A stretch of DNA of 64,000 nucleotides from PALSA-894 sp034669145 (GTDB lineage: Bacteria; Pseudomonadota; Alphaproteobacteria; Rhizobiales; Xanthobacteraceae), in the NCBI GenBank assembly GCA_034669145.1, contig JAXDNY010000120.1, forward strand, positions 1 through 64,000. Direction: 5' to 3'. The position numbers were made by a program, and so were the translations under genes. How positions within the stretch are numbered: position 1 is the stretch's first letter; each line of letters begins with the position of its first letter. The notes beneath the pieces are model-generated. The model was not told where the DNA came from. It was given only the letters and a program-made list of their open reading frames with translations, and did no database searches. Positions 43,416 to 51,102 of this stretch are shown piece after piece.

Positions 43416-43429
43416 TTTGAAGCTTCAAA
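43416..43429. promoter_or_regulatory. Perfect 14-bp palindrome in divergent promoter region
   Basis: TTTGAAGCTTCAAA lies 66 bp upstream of tcuA and 49 bp upstream of the TRAP binding-protein gene on the other strand. A perfect AT-rich dyad in a GC-rich divergent region is a candidate operator controlling both operons (MarR- or GntR-type regulators use such sites). No regulator gene is adjacent. Confidence 0.5.
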
Positions 43430-43478
43430 CTTTATGCTATCGTTCCCCGAACGACAGACGAAGGCGGGAGGGGAAACC

Positions 43479-44432
43479 ATGCGGGTTGGGCTTGTTGTTG
43501 TTGTTGTTGCGCTCGGCGCGTCGCCGGCCTCGGCGCAGGAGGTCACGCTGCGCGCCGTCACGGCGTTCGCCGAGGGCACGCAGTTTTCCAAGAACTTCGA
43601 GCGCTTCATCGAGAAGGTGAATGCCGACGGCAAGGGCGTGGTGCGCATCAACTACATCGGGGGCCCGCGCGCGATGCCGCCATTCGAGGTTGGCAACGCC
43701 GTGCGTACCAAGGTCGTCGACATCGCCAACGTCACCGGCGCGTTCTACACCAACCTGATGCCCGAGGCCGACGGATTGAAGCTCATCTCCAAGCCGATGG
43801 CGGAGCAGCGCCGCAACGGCACCTGGGAGTTCATCAACCAGCTGCACAACCAGAAGCTCAATTCGCAATATCTGGCGCGCCAGTTTCACAACGTGCCGTT
43901 CCACATCTATCTCAACAAGAAGCCCGACAAACTTGATTTCACGGGGCTGAAGATCCGCGTCACGCCGGTCTACAAGGACGTGGTCGAGGCGCTCGGCGGC
44001 ACCGCGATCACCACAGCGCCGGGCGAGGTCTATACGGCGCTCGAACGCGGCGTGGTAGACGGCTACGGCTGGCCGGTGTCCGGCATCTTCGATCTCGGCT
44101 GGGAGAAGGTGACGAAATATCGCCTCGAGCCCGCGTTCTACAGCGTCGAGGTGAACGTGCTGGTGAACCTCGACACCTGGAAGGGGCTCACCGACCCGCA
44201 GCGCAAGGTCTTGAGCGACGCGGCGGCCTGGCTCGAGGGGCTCGATGCCGAGAACACCGCCGTGATCGCGTCGGAGCGCGACCGGCAGGGCAAGGCCGGC
44301 ATCCAGCCGATCGATTTCGGCGCGGACGAGAGCAAGAAGTTCCTGGAGAAGGCGAACGAAGTGGCGTGGCAATCCGTGATCAAGCGCGCGCCCGAAACCG
44401 GCGCGAAATTGCGGCAATTGGCGGGGAATTGA
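43479..44432 (+). CDS. TRAP transporter substrate-binding protein (DctP type)
   Basis: 317 aa from ATG 43479 with GGGAGGGGAA upstream; the frame is open far upstream, antisense to tcuA, and that part is not a gene. Signal peptide MRVGLVVVVVALGASPASA contains a (TTG)6 tract at 43492-43509 encoding valines. Binding-protein motifs: LKIRVTPVYKDVVEALGGTAITTAPGEVYTALERGVVDGYGWPV. Transport partners are at 44938 and 45455, with an unrelated minus-strand gene in between. Confidence 0.9.
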   Translation: MRVGLVVVVVALGASPASAQEVTLRAVTAFAEGTQFSKNFERFIEKVNADGKGVVRINYIGGPRAMPPFEVGNAVRTKVVDIANVTGAFYTNLMPEADGLKLISKPMAEQRRNGTWEFINQLHNQKLNSQYLARQFHNVPFHIYLNKKPDKLDFTGLKIRVTPVYKDVVEALGGTAITTAPGEVYTALERGVVDGYGWPVSGIFDLGWEKVTKYRLEPAFYSVEVNVLVNLDTWKGLTDPQRKVLSDAAAWLEGLDAENTAVIASERDRQGKAGIQPIDFGADESKKFLEKANEVAWQSVIKRAPETGAKLRQLAGN

Positions 44433-44446
44433 GGTTCGTGACCCAA

Positions 44447-44555
44447 CCTCATCCTGAGGAGGCCGCGCAGCGGCCGTCTCGAAGGATGGCCCAAGGCTCG
44501 GAGCCTGCCGCCATCCTTCGAGACGCGTTGCTGCGCAACGCTCCTCAGGATGAGG
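44447..44555. repeat. Dispersed intergenic palindromic repeat, copy 3
   Basis: Outer arms cctcatcctgaggagg and gctcctcaggatgagg, inner arms gtctcgaaggatgg and ccatccttcgagac, and extra small hairpins gccgcgcagcggc and gttgctgcgcaac. Lies between convergent genes, 14 bp after the TRAP binding-protein stop. Confidence 0.88.
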
Positions 44556-44568
44556 ACTTTGTTCTCTC

Positions 44569-44862
44569 TCACTTCTCGTAAATATCCTCGGCGACCGAGA
44601 TGATGTCCTTGTCGGGTGCCTTCTGGCAGGCTTCGGCGAGGGCCTGCCCTTTCGCGATCAACTTGTTGAAGTCGATCACCGGATCGGCATCCTGGTCCGC
44701 GTAATAGCCATAGAGCCAGGCCCACAGCATGGTGATCGCTTCAGGTTTGAGACCCACGAACTCCTTGCATGGCATTTTCGAGAGGTTGACCACCTGCGCG
44801 CCGGCAGGAGCGGCGAACGCGGACACGGCAATACACACCGCCAGCACACGAAGGGTTTTCAT
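44569..44862 (-). CDS. Small periplasmic HdeA/HdeB-like protein
   Basis: 97 aa from ATG 44862. Signal peptide MKTLRVLAVCIAVSAFAAPAGA. The mature part has two cysteines, CKEFVGLKPEAITMLWAWLYGYYAD and ALAEACQ, as in HdeA/HdeB acid-stress chaperones, where they form one disulfide; the phrase C-K-E-F and the following Trp-rich helix are typical. It lies on the minus strand inside a TRAP operon, separating the binding protein from the permeases. Role inferred from similarity only. Confidence 0.78.
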   Translation of the reverse strand: MKTLRVLAVCIAVSAFAAPAGAQVVNLSKMPCKEFVGLKPEAITMLWAWLYGYYADQDADPVIDFNKLIAKGQALAEACQKAPDKDIISVAEDIYEK

Positions 44863-44937
44863 CGGGACACCTCTCTTGTTTCGCTCTGAGCCGACTCTAG
44901 GCGGGCGATCATCCTCGGTCAAAGCGGTGGCGCGCCG

Positions 44938-45453
44938 ATGACGCGGTTGTCCGCCCTCCTCGCCCGCCTGTTCGACCTGCTCGCGGTCGCGGCGGCGCTC
45001 ATTCTCTTCGCGATGGTCGTGCTGGTGACCGCCGACATCGTGCTGCGCAACACGGCGCGCGTCGGCTTCGCCTGGGCGAACGAGATCACCGAATACGCGC
45101 TCTACCTGATCACGCTGCTCACCGCCCCGTGGCTGCTGCGCCGCGGGCAGCATGTGCGCATCGATATGATGCTGGTGCTGGTGCCGCCGCGCATCGCCTG
45201 GCTGATGGAAGCCGTGGCCGACATCGTGGGGCTGGCGGCAAGCCTCGTGCTGATCTGGTATGGCACGATCATGACCGTGCAGAGCGCACGGCTCGGCTCG
45301 CTCACCATCAAGAACCTGGTGTTTCCCGAGTGGTGGCTGTTGTGGCCGCTGCCGCTGTGCTTCGTGCTCCTCGCGCTCGAATTCGTGTTCCGCTTTCACC
45401 GCCTGATGGGCGCGCCGCGCACGCGGCGCATCGAAGCAACGTCCGTGGGCTGA
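44938..45453 (+). CDS. TRAP transporter small permease (DctQ type)
   Basis: 171 aa, four hydrophobic helices. Family segment FAWANEITEYALYLITLLTAPWLLRRGQHVRIDMMLV followed by FPEWWLLWPLPLCFVLLALEF. Typical DctQ length, unlike the longer paralogue at 37607. Ends 1 bp before the large permease gene. Confidence 0.9.
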   Translation: MTRLSALLARLFDLLAVAAALILFAMVVLVTADIVLRNTARVGFAWANEITEYALYLITLLTAPWLLRRGQHVRIDMMLVLVPPRIAWLMEAVADIVGLAASLVLIWYGTIMTVQSARLGSLTIKNLVFPEWWLLWPLPLCFVLLALEFVFRFHRLMGAPRTRRIEATSVG

Positions 45454-45454
45454 C

Positions 45455-46774
45455 ATGGGCTGGATCGAGGCAAGCCTCATTTCGTTCGGCGGCCTCGTCG
45501 CCATCATGGGGCTTGGGCTGCCGGTGGCGTTCGCGTTCCTTGCGCTGAACATCGTCGGCGCGTGGCTGTTCCTGGGTGGCGAGCCGGGCCTCACGCAACT
45601 CGCGCGCAACGCCGTGCAGTCGGTGACGAGCTTTTCGCTCACCCCGATCCCGTTCTTCGTGCTGATGGGCGAAGTGCTGTTCCAGACTGGCGTCGCGCTG
45701 AAAGCCATCGACGCCTTCGCTCTGCTGATTCGCCGCGTGCCCGGCCGCTTGTCGGTGATCGCGATCGTCGCCGGCACGGTGTTCTCGGCCATCTCGGGCT
45801 CGACCATCGCCACCACCGCGCTGCTGGGTAGCCTGATGCTCCCGACCATGCTGGCGCGCGGCTATGAGCCGAAGATGGCGATGGGCCCGATCATGGGCAT
45901 CGGCGGCGTCGACATGCTGATCCCGCCCTCGGCGCTGACCGTGCTGCTCGGCAGCATCGCGGGAATCTCGATTTCAGGATTGCTGATCGGCGGCATCGTG
46001 CCCGGGCTGATCCTGAGCGCGCTGTTCGTCGGCTACATTATCGTGCGCGCGGTGATCGATCCGTCTCTGGCACCGAACGAGGAACTGCCGCCGGCGCAAG
46101 GGCTGTGGGAACGCTGGCGGCCGTTCCTTACCCATGTGCTCCCGCTGGTCGCAATCTTTGCCATCGTGGTCGGCGCGATGACCGGCGGCTTTGCGACACC
46201 GACCGAAGCCGCAGCACTCGGGGCCGCCGCTACCATCGCGGCCGCCATGTGCTACCGCGCTCTCACGGTCGAGAATTTGATGAAAGCGCTGACCGGCACC
46301 GTCGCCGTGTCGGGAACCATTCTGTTCATCATTCTCGGCGCCACGATCTTCTCGCAGGTGCTGAGCTTCTCCGGCGCCACCAACGGCATCGTGGCGCTCG
46401 TCTCCGGCCAGGGCCTGTCGGCGACCGCCGTCGTCATCGGCATGATGCTGATCCTGCTGTTCCTCGGCTGCTTCGTCGATCAGGTGAGCATGATGCTGAT
46501 CACGCTGCCGTTCTTCATGCCGCTGGTGCAGCGCCTCGACATCGAGCCGATCTGGTTCGGCGTGCTGTTTTTGATCTGCATGCAGCTCGGGCTGCTCACG
46601 CCGCCGTTCGGGCTGCTGCTCTTCACCATGAAAGGCGTCGCGCCGCCCGGCATCACAATGCAGCAGATCTATGCGGCGAGCGTGCCCTACATCGTGTTCG
46701 GCGTGCTGGTGCTGGTCGCGATCTTTCTGTTCCCGCCAATCGCCACATGGTTGCCGGGGGTATTGGGGAATTAA
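45455..46774 (+). CDS. TRAP transporter large permease (DctM type)
   Basis: 439 aa. DctM motifs: GLPVAFAFLALNIVGAWLFLGG, TPIPFFVLMGEVLFQTGVALKAIDAF, GTVFSAISGSTIATTALLGSLMLPTMLARGYEPKMAMGPIMGIGGVDMLIPPS and PIWFGVLFLICMQLGLLTPPFGLLLF. Works with the 43479 binding protein and 44938 small permease. Substrate unknown; the shared promoter region with tcuA suggests a related acid. Confidence 0.93.
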   Translation: MGWIEASLISFGGLVAIMGLGLPVAFAFLALNIVGAWLFLGGEPGLTQLARNAVQSVTSFSLTPIPFFVLMGEVLFQTGVALKAIDAFALLIRRVPGRLSVIAIVAGTVFSAISGSTIATTALLGSLMLPTMLARGYEPKMAMGPIMGIGGVDMLIPPSALTVLLGSIAGISISGLLIGGIVPGLILSALFVGYIIVRAVIDPSLAPNEELPPAQGLWERWRPFLTHVLPLVAIFAIVVGAMTGGFATPTEAAALGAAATIAAAMCYRALTVENLMKALTGTVAVSGTILFIILGATIFSQVLSFSGATNGIVALVSGQGLSATAVVIGMMLILLFLGCFVDQVSMMLITLPFFMPLVQRLDIEPIWFGVLFLICMQLGLLTPPFGLLLFTMKGVAPPGITMQQIYAASVPYIVFGVLVLVAIFLFPPIATWLPGVLGN

Positions 46775-46782
46775 ATAACAGT

Positions 46783-46889
46783 CCTCATCCTGAGGAGCAT
46801 GCGAAGCATGCGTCTCGAAGGATGGCCACAAACACCGAGCTCGCGGCCATCCTTCGAGACGCGCCCTGCGGGCGCTCCTCAGGATGAGG
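46783..46889. repeat. Dispersed intergenic palindromic repeat, copy 4
   Basis: Outer arms cctcatcctgaggagc and gctcctcaggatgagg, inner arms gtctcgaaggatgg and ccatccttcgagac, small hairpins gcatgcgaagcatgc and gcgccctgcgggcgc. The right end runs 11 bp into the iorB-like gene and supplies its last two Ser codons and stop. Confidence 0.88.
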
Positions 46890-48444
46890 GTTCGAGTTGC
46901 GGCTCCTTCATCTTCTCGATCGCCGCTTCAAGCGCCGCGCCGGTATCGTCGGCGTTCGCGGCCTTGCGCAAGGCGGCGAGTTGGGCGGCGCCGTCGGCGC
47001 GCTGAGACAGCACGGGCAACATCGCCATCAGCGCATCGAAGCACTTGCGGCCGCGCTCGTGTGTGTCGCCATAGCCCTTGACCAGATTGCGCGCGGCGGC
47101 GACTTCGACGGCGAGATCGTCGTTTGTCGCGGCGATGCGGTGCACCGTGGCAAGCCACTCCACCAGATGCGCGTTCTCGACGCTGTAGCGCAGCGAGCGG
47201 GGGCGCAGCGGCTTGAGAGACGCCACCATGTAGAGCAGCAGAAATCCGCGCAGCGATGAGGTTTTCACCACGCGGCCCTTGCGCGTGAGGCAGTCGATCA
47301 AGCCGCGCATCCATCCGGTGCGCAGGATGAACCGCCCGAGCGGCACCGGCAGCGTGTCGGCGATTTCCTGTGTGCGCGGGTGCATGAACTCGGCGATTTC
47401 GAGAATCTGGCCGTCGTTGACGCGCACTTCCTCGCGCACGCGATCGAAACGCGACGGACGGATTTTCAGTTCGGCGACGCGGATCGTGTCCTCGTAAGCC
47501 ATGCCGAGCGCGAGCTGGCGTGCGGTCTCAGTGATCAGGCGGCCGTCCTTGTCGGCCCCCGCAACGGGCGCGAGGCGATCGAGATAAAGCCGCGCATACG
47601 CGAGGCCCTGATAGTCCGCCGTCCGCTCAATGCCCGCGCGGACGATCGCGCGGGCGGCCGGCGGGAATTTTTTCGCCTCATCCAGCAGTTCCGCAGGAAC
47701 CGGCCTGTGCGGCGGCGCTCTGGTGGGTGTCTCGTCCGAATCCTGCCCATCGAGTGTCGGTGGCGGAAGCGTCCCGGCCGGCGTCTTCACGGTCGCCTCA
47801 CCGGCGGTGGTGGCCTCGAAGCCGGCCGTGAAGGCGGCCAAGCTGGCCGCAATGCCCTTGCCGCCGCGCCGGATCGCGCCTTCGAACGCCTGGCGCGGGA
47901 ACGGCAGCACGCCCGCGCCCGCGATGGCGCCGAACAGTACCGCCGAGATCACGCTGCCCATCGCCTCGGCGATCGCCGCCATGTCGAAGGCGTGCATGAT
48001 CTTGGCGGCCGAGCGGCAGGCCTCGATGAGTTTCCCGGCATCGACGCGGCCGTCGGCCATCGCGATCCGCTCGGTCATCGAGAACACGCGGTTGATCGAG
48101 GCGATCAGCGTGGTGCGGTCGGGGGTGATCAGTCCGCGCTGGATCGCGCGGCCCGCCTCCATCAGTTCGGACGCGATCACGATGTCCACGTCGCCCGGCA
48201 CCGGCATCAGCGCCAGCACCGGCTCGTGCGCGGCCGTGATTCCCGCGCGCGGATAAAGCTCCAGATAATAGATCGTCGCGCCGGTGCGCTGCGCGACGCC
48301 GGGCACCGAGGTGAGCTGCGCGATATAGCGATTGCTCTCGGCGAGATCGACGATCCAGTCGGCGAGCACGCCGCCGCCCTCGCCGCCCATCGCCAGGATC
48401 GCGATGGTGATCGGGCGGGGCCGCTGCGGAAACGGCGCGTTCAT
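46879..48444 (-). CDS. iorB: Indolepyruvate oxidoreductase subunit beta (IorB-like, with C-terminal DUF6537-type domain)
   Basis: 521 aa from ATG 48444. The N-terminal gamma-type domain of pyruvate:ferredoxin oxidoreductases is seen in ITIAILAMGGEGGGVLADWIVDLAE and PGVAQRTGATIYYLEL, the CoA/2-oxoacid binding region. The last 300 residues are a helical domain of the DUF6537 kind that distinguishes this proteobacterial group from archaeal IorB (about 200 aa). Oxidatively decarboxylates aryl pyruvates with IorA. Overlaps iorA by 4 bp. Stop codon lies inside an intergenic repeat. Confidence 0.88.
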   Translation of the reverse strand: MNAPFPQRPRPITIAILAMGGEGGGVLADWIVDLAESNRYIAQLTSVPGVAQRTGATIYYLELYPRAGITAAHEPVLALMPVPGDVDIVIASELMEAGRAIQRGLITPDRTTLIASINRVFSMTERIAMADGRVDAGKLIEACRSAAKIMHAFDMAAIAEAMGSVISAVLFGAIAGAGVLPFPRQAFEGAIRRGGKGIAASLAAFTAGFEATTAGEATVKTPAGTLPPPTLDGQDSDETPTRAPPHRPVPAELLDEAKKFPPAARAIVRAGIERTADYQGLAYARLYLDRLAPVAGADKDGRLITETARQLALGMAYEDTIRVAELKIRPSRFDRVREEVRVNDGQILEIAEFMHPRTQEIADTLPVPLGRFILRTGWMRGLIDCLTRKGRVVKTSSLRGFLLLYMVASLKPLRPRSLRYSVENAHLVEWLATVHRIAATNDDLAVEVAAARNLVKGYGDTHERGRKCFDALMAMLPVLSQRADGAAQLAALRKAANADDTGAALEAAIEKMKEPQLEPSS

Positions 48445-50591
48445 GCTGCTGCTGCGAATTGCCGGGCGGCAATGCGCCGTTGCAGGAAGCCGATGACGGC
48501 GCCACGCAGCTTCGCCTTGAACCGGTCCCAGCGGCTCGGGTTGTTGATGATCGAGGCGCGATAGAACGACGGACACAGCACCGCCGCATGCGCGACCTCG
48601 CCGCACAGCCCGCAGCCGACGCAGGAGTTGATCACCTTGGTGACCGGCTCGGTGCGCAGCGGGTCTGGGTTCGGCGCGACAGTCAGCGACGGGCAGCCCG
48701 ACAGCCGGATGCACGAATGATCGCCCGTGCAGGTATCGGCATCGACGCCGAAGCGCTCGCGCACCACGCGCTCGCCGTCATGAATCGCCTTCGCCATCAG
48801 CGGGCGCTCGCGGCGCTGCTTGTTCAGCATGCATTCCGATTGCGCCACGATGACCTTGGGGCCCTTTTCCTTGGTGGTCAGCGCCTCGCGCAGCGTGTCG
48901 CGCATCTGCCCGACGTCGTAGGTATGCGTGATGGTGCGCACCCACTCGACGCCGACGCCGCGCACCGCCTTCTCGATCGAATTGTGGGTCGAGCGGATCT
49001 TGTTGTCGGCGTTCGAGGACAGCACGTCCTGCCCGCCGGTCGCCGAGGTGTAGCCGTTGTCGACGATGACATGGACATTGTCCGACTTGTTGAACACCGC
49101 GTTGCCGATCGAGGAGGTGAGCCCGTTGTGCCAGAAGCCGCCATCGCCGAGGAATGCGATCGCCCGCCTGTCGGCCTTCGCGTTGAACGCGGAGGCGCCC
49201 GCGCCGCCGAGGCCGTAGCCCATGGTGGTCGCGCCGATGTTGAATGGCGGCAGGATCGAGAACAGGTGGCAGCCGATGTCGCAGGATACGTGATGGGCGC
49301 CCAATTCGCGCTCGACCAGCTTCAGCGCGGTGAAGATCGGCCGTTCGGGACAGCCGGTGCAAAACGACGGCGGGCGTGGGTGCACGTTGTGCTCGATTGC
49401 CTTCGCGGCGGCGGCGATGCGCACCGCGCCCTCGTTCGAGGGCGGCGCATCGTTCAGCGCATCCGGCCGCCAGGTGCGCACGAACGCCTTCACGCCGTCG
49501 CGCACCACGCCGCCGGTATATTCGCCGGCCATCGGCAGCATGCCCTTGCCTTCGATCTGCGTCTGGATGTCGGCCCGGCGCAGAATGGTGTTCACCGCCT
49601 GCTCGATGAATTCGGGCTGGCCTTCCTCGACGATCAGGATCGCCCGCTTGCCTTGCGCGAAACGAACGAGCTCGCGGTCGATCAGCGGATAGGTCACGTT
49701 GAGCACGTAGAGCGGCACGCGCGAATGCCCGAGCGGGTCGGCAAGGCCGGCGAGTTCCAGAGCGCGCAGCGTAGTGTTGTACATGCCTCCCTGCAGCACG
49801 ATGCCGATGTCGGTGAGATCGCCGTCGAAGAATTCGTTGAGCTTGTTGTCCTCGATGAACTTCACCGCGGCCGGCCAGCGCGTCTCGATCTTTTCCTTCT
49901 CGTGCAGATAGCTCGCGGGCGGCAGCACGATGCGGTCGGTCTGGCGGCGGGGATTCTCCATCGCGTGCTTTAGCGTGTAGGATGGCCGCACGTTGTCTTT
50001 CGTCTCGAAGCGGCCGTGCACATGGCAGGCACGGATGCGCACTTCCAGCATCACCGGCGTGTTCGTGGCTTCGGACAGCGCGAAGCCCTGCTTCACGGCG
50101 TTGACGATGCTCGGCAGGTTCGGGCGCGGGTCGAGCAGCCAGATCTGCGATTTCATCGCGAACGGATGCACCCGCTCCTGCATGATCGAGGAGCCTTCGC
50201 CATAGTCCTCGCCGATGATGATCAGCGCGCCGCCGGTGACGCCGCCGGAGGCAAGATTCGAGAGTGCGTCGGACGCGACATTGACGCCGACGATCGATTT
50301 GAAGGTGACGGCGCCGCGCAGCGGATAGTTCACCGAGGCCGCGAGCGTTGCCGCAGCCGTCGCCTCGTTCGCCGAGTTCTCGAAATGGACGCCAAGCTCG
50401 GCCAGGATGTCGTTTGCGTCGGCCAGCACGTCCATCAGGTGCGAGATCGGCGCACCCTGATAGCCCGCGACGTAGGACACACCGGATTCGAGCAGCGCCT
50501 TGGTGATGGCCAGAATGCCTTCGCCGCGGAATTCCGCGCCGGCGCCGAGTTTCAGCTTCTCGACTTCTTGCTCAAACGAACGTTCGGCCAT
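48441..50591 (-). CDS. iorA: Indolepyruvate ferredoxin oxidoreductase subunit alpha (IorA)
   Basis: 716 aa from ATG 50591. N-terminal pyrimidine-binding domain (GEGILAITKALLESGVSYVAGYQGAPISHLMDVLADA), TPP-binding domain with FCTGCPERPIFTALK and the GDGGFWHNGLTSSIGNAVFN diphosphate motif, and a C-terminal ferredoxin part with CTGDHSCIRLSGCP and SCVGCGLCGEVAHAAVLCP. Converts indolepyruvate and other aryl pyruvates to aryl-acetyl-CoA, a step in aromatic amino acid or phenylacetate metabolism. Confidence 0.92.
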   Translation of the reverse strand: MAERSFEQEVEKLKLGAGAEFRGEGILAITKALLESGVSYVAGYQGAPISHLMDVLADANDILAELGVHFENSANEATAAATLAASVNYPLRGAVTFKSIVGVNVASDALSNLASGGVTGGALIIIGEDYGEGSSIMQERVHPFAMKSQIWLLDPRPNLPSIVNAVKQGFALSEATNTPVMLEVRIRACHVHGRFETKDNVRPSYTLKHAMENPRRQTDRIVLPPASYLHEKEKIETRWPAAVKFIEDNKLNEFFDGDLTDIGIVLQGGMYNTTLRALELAGLADPLGHSRVPLYVLNVTYPLIDRELVRFAQGKRAILIVEEGQPEFIEQAVNTILRRADIQTQIEGKGMLPMAGEYTGGVVRDGVKAFVRTWRPDALNDAPPSNEGAVRIAAAAKAIEHNVHPRPPSFCTGCPERPIFTALKLVERELGAHHVSCDIGCHLFSILPPFNIGATTMGYGLGGAGASAFNAKADRRAIAFLGDGGFWHNGLTSSIGNAVFNKSDNVHVIVDNGYTSATGGQDVLSSNADNKIRSTHNSIEKAVRGVGVEWVRTITHTYDVGQMRDTLREALTTKEKGPKVIVAQSECMLNKQRRERPLMAKAIHDGERVVRERFGVDADTCTGDHSCIRLSGCPSLTVAPNPDPLRTEPVTKVINSCVGCGLCGEVAHAAVLCPSFYRASIINNPSRWDRFKAKLRGAVIGFLQRRIAARQFAAAA

Positions 50592-50699
50592 AGGTACTCC
50601 GTCGCCCGGCACAACTGGTGCGCCGAAAATGGAGCTTACCCTAAATCGCCGGGTCCGAGGGTACGACTATTTTCTGGAATGTCCGGTGCCCGGTCGAGC

Positions 50700-50891
50700 T
50701 TAAGCGGCGCGTTGCCGGGCAATTCCGCCGGTCCCAAGCGCGTTCGGCTCACACATCGTTGCATAGCAATAGAGACGCCCGTCATCGCCGACGATCGCCT
50801 CGGACACGCCTGCGCGGATGACGAAGGGCTGGCCGCAGCCTGCGCAGGTCTTCGGCGTTCCTTTCAGAAAGTAGGGAGAGATGACTGCCAT
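50700..50891 (-). CDS. Small four-cysteine protein (zinc-ribbon-like)
   Basis: 63 aa. Cys16 and Cys19 (CAGCGQPF) with Cys42 and Cys47 (YCYATMC) suggest a small metal-binding knuckle; the phrase EAIVGDDGRLYCY supports a compact beta-hairpin fold. No signal peptide. It starts 7 bp after the stop of the 40-aa membrane peptide gene and has a GAGGA ribosome site, so the two form an operon controlled by the Crp-type site at 51085. Function unknown. Confidence 0.7.
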   Translation of the reverse strand: MAVISPYFLKGTPKTCAGCGQPFVIRAGVSEAIVGDDGRLYCYATMCEPNALGTGGIARQRAA

Positions 50892-50898
50892 GGTGTCC

Positions 50899-51021
50899 TC
50901 ACGAATTCTGGATGATCAGGAACGCGACGGCGAGGATCGAGAAAATTCCGAGCGCCGGTGTCATGTCGATCTCGGGAGTGCGGTATCCGCCGAGACGAAA
51001 CGCTGCGTGCACTTGCCACAT
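50899..51021 (-). CDS. 40-aa small membrane protein
   Basis: Reads MWQVHAAFRLGGYRTPE, then an Asp-Met-Thr-Pro linker and a C-terminal hydrophobic helix ALGIFSILAVAFLIIQ, ending Asn-Ser. ATG 51021 is preceded by AGGAGCAGG, a good ribosome site. A single transmembrane segment with an N-terminal basic part, like many small stress-membrane proteins. A perfect Crp-type palindrome is centred 70 bp upstream of the start. No family recognised. Confidence 0.65.
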   Translation of the reverse strand: MWQVHAAFRLGGYRTPEIDMTPALGIFSILAVAFLIIQNS

Positions 51022-51084
51022 GGTCCTGCTCCTCGCAGTAAGAAGATTTCGAGGGCATCTTCTCCGATCCGAGGGGATACGTTC

Positions 51085-51098
51085 GTGAACTGCGTCAC
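51085..51098. promoter_or_regulatory. Crp-type site A (GTGA-ACTGCG-TCAC)
   Basis: Perfect GTGA-N6-TCAC palindrome 64 bp upstream of the 40-aa membrane protein gene (minus strand). At the class II position (29.5 bp from the centre) the minus strand reads GAAGAT, only 3 of 6 matches to a -10 box, so promoter class is uncertain. The half-site is the one recognised by Crp proteins with an R-E-x3-(R/K) recognition helix, as in the regulator at 54401. Confidence 0.6.
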
Positions 51099-51102
51099 AT
51101 TC

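Noticed and set aside
41877..43478. Upstream extension of the TRAP binding-protein reading frame, antisense to tcuA
   Set aside because: The signal peptide and ribosome site at 43479 define the true start; the extension is antisense shadow.
43492..43509. (TTG)6 tract in the signal peptide of a TRAP binding protein as a phase-variation locus
   Set aside because: Triplet units cannot cause frameshifts and the valine run is compatible with a normal signal peptide; only a minor curiosity.
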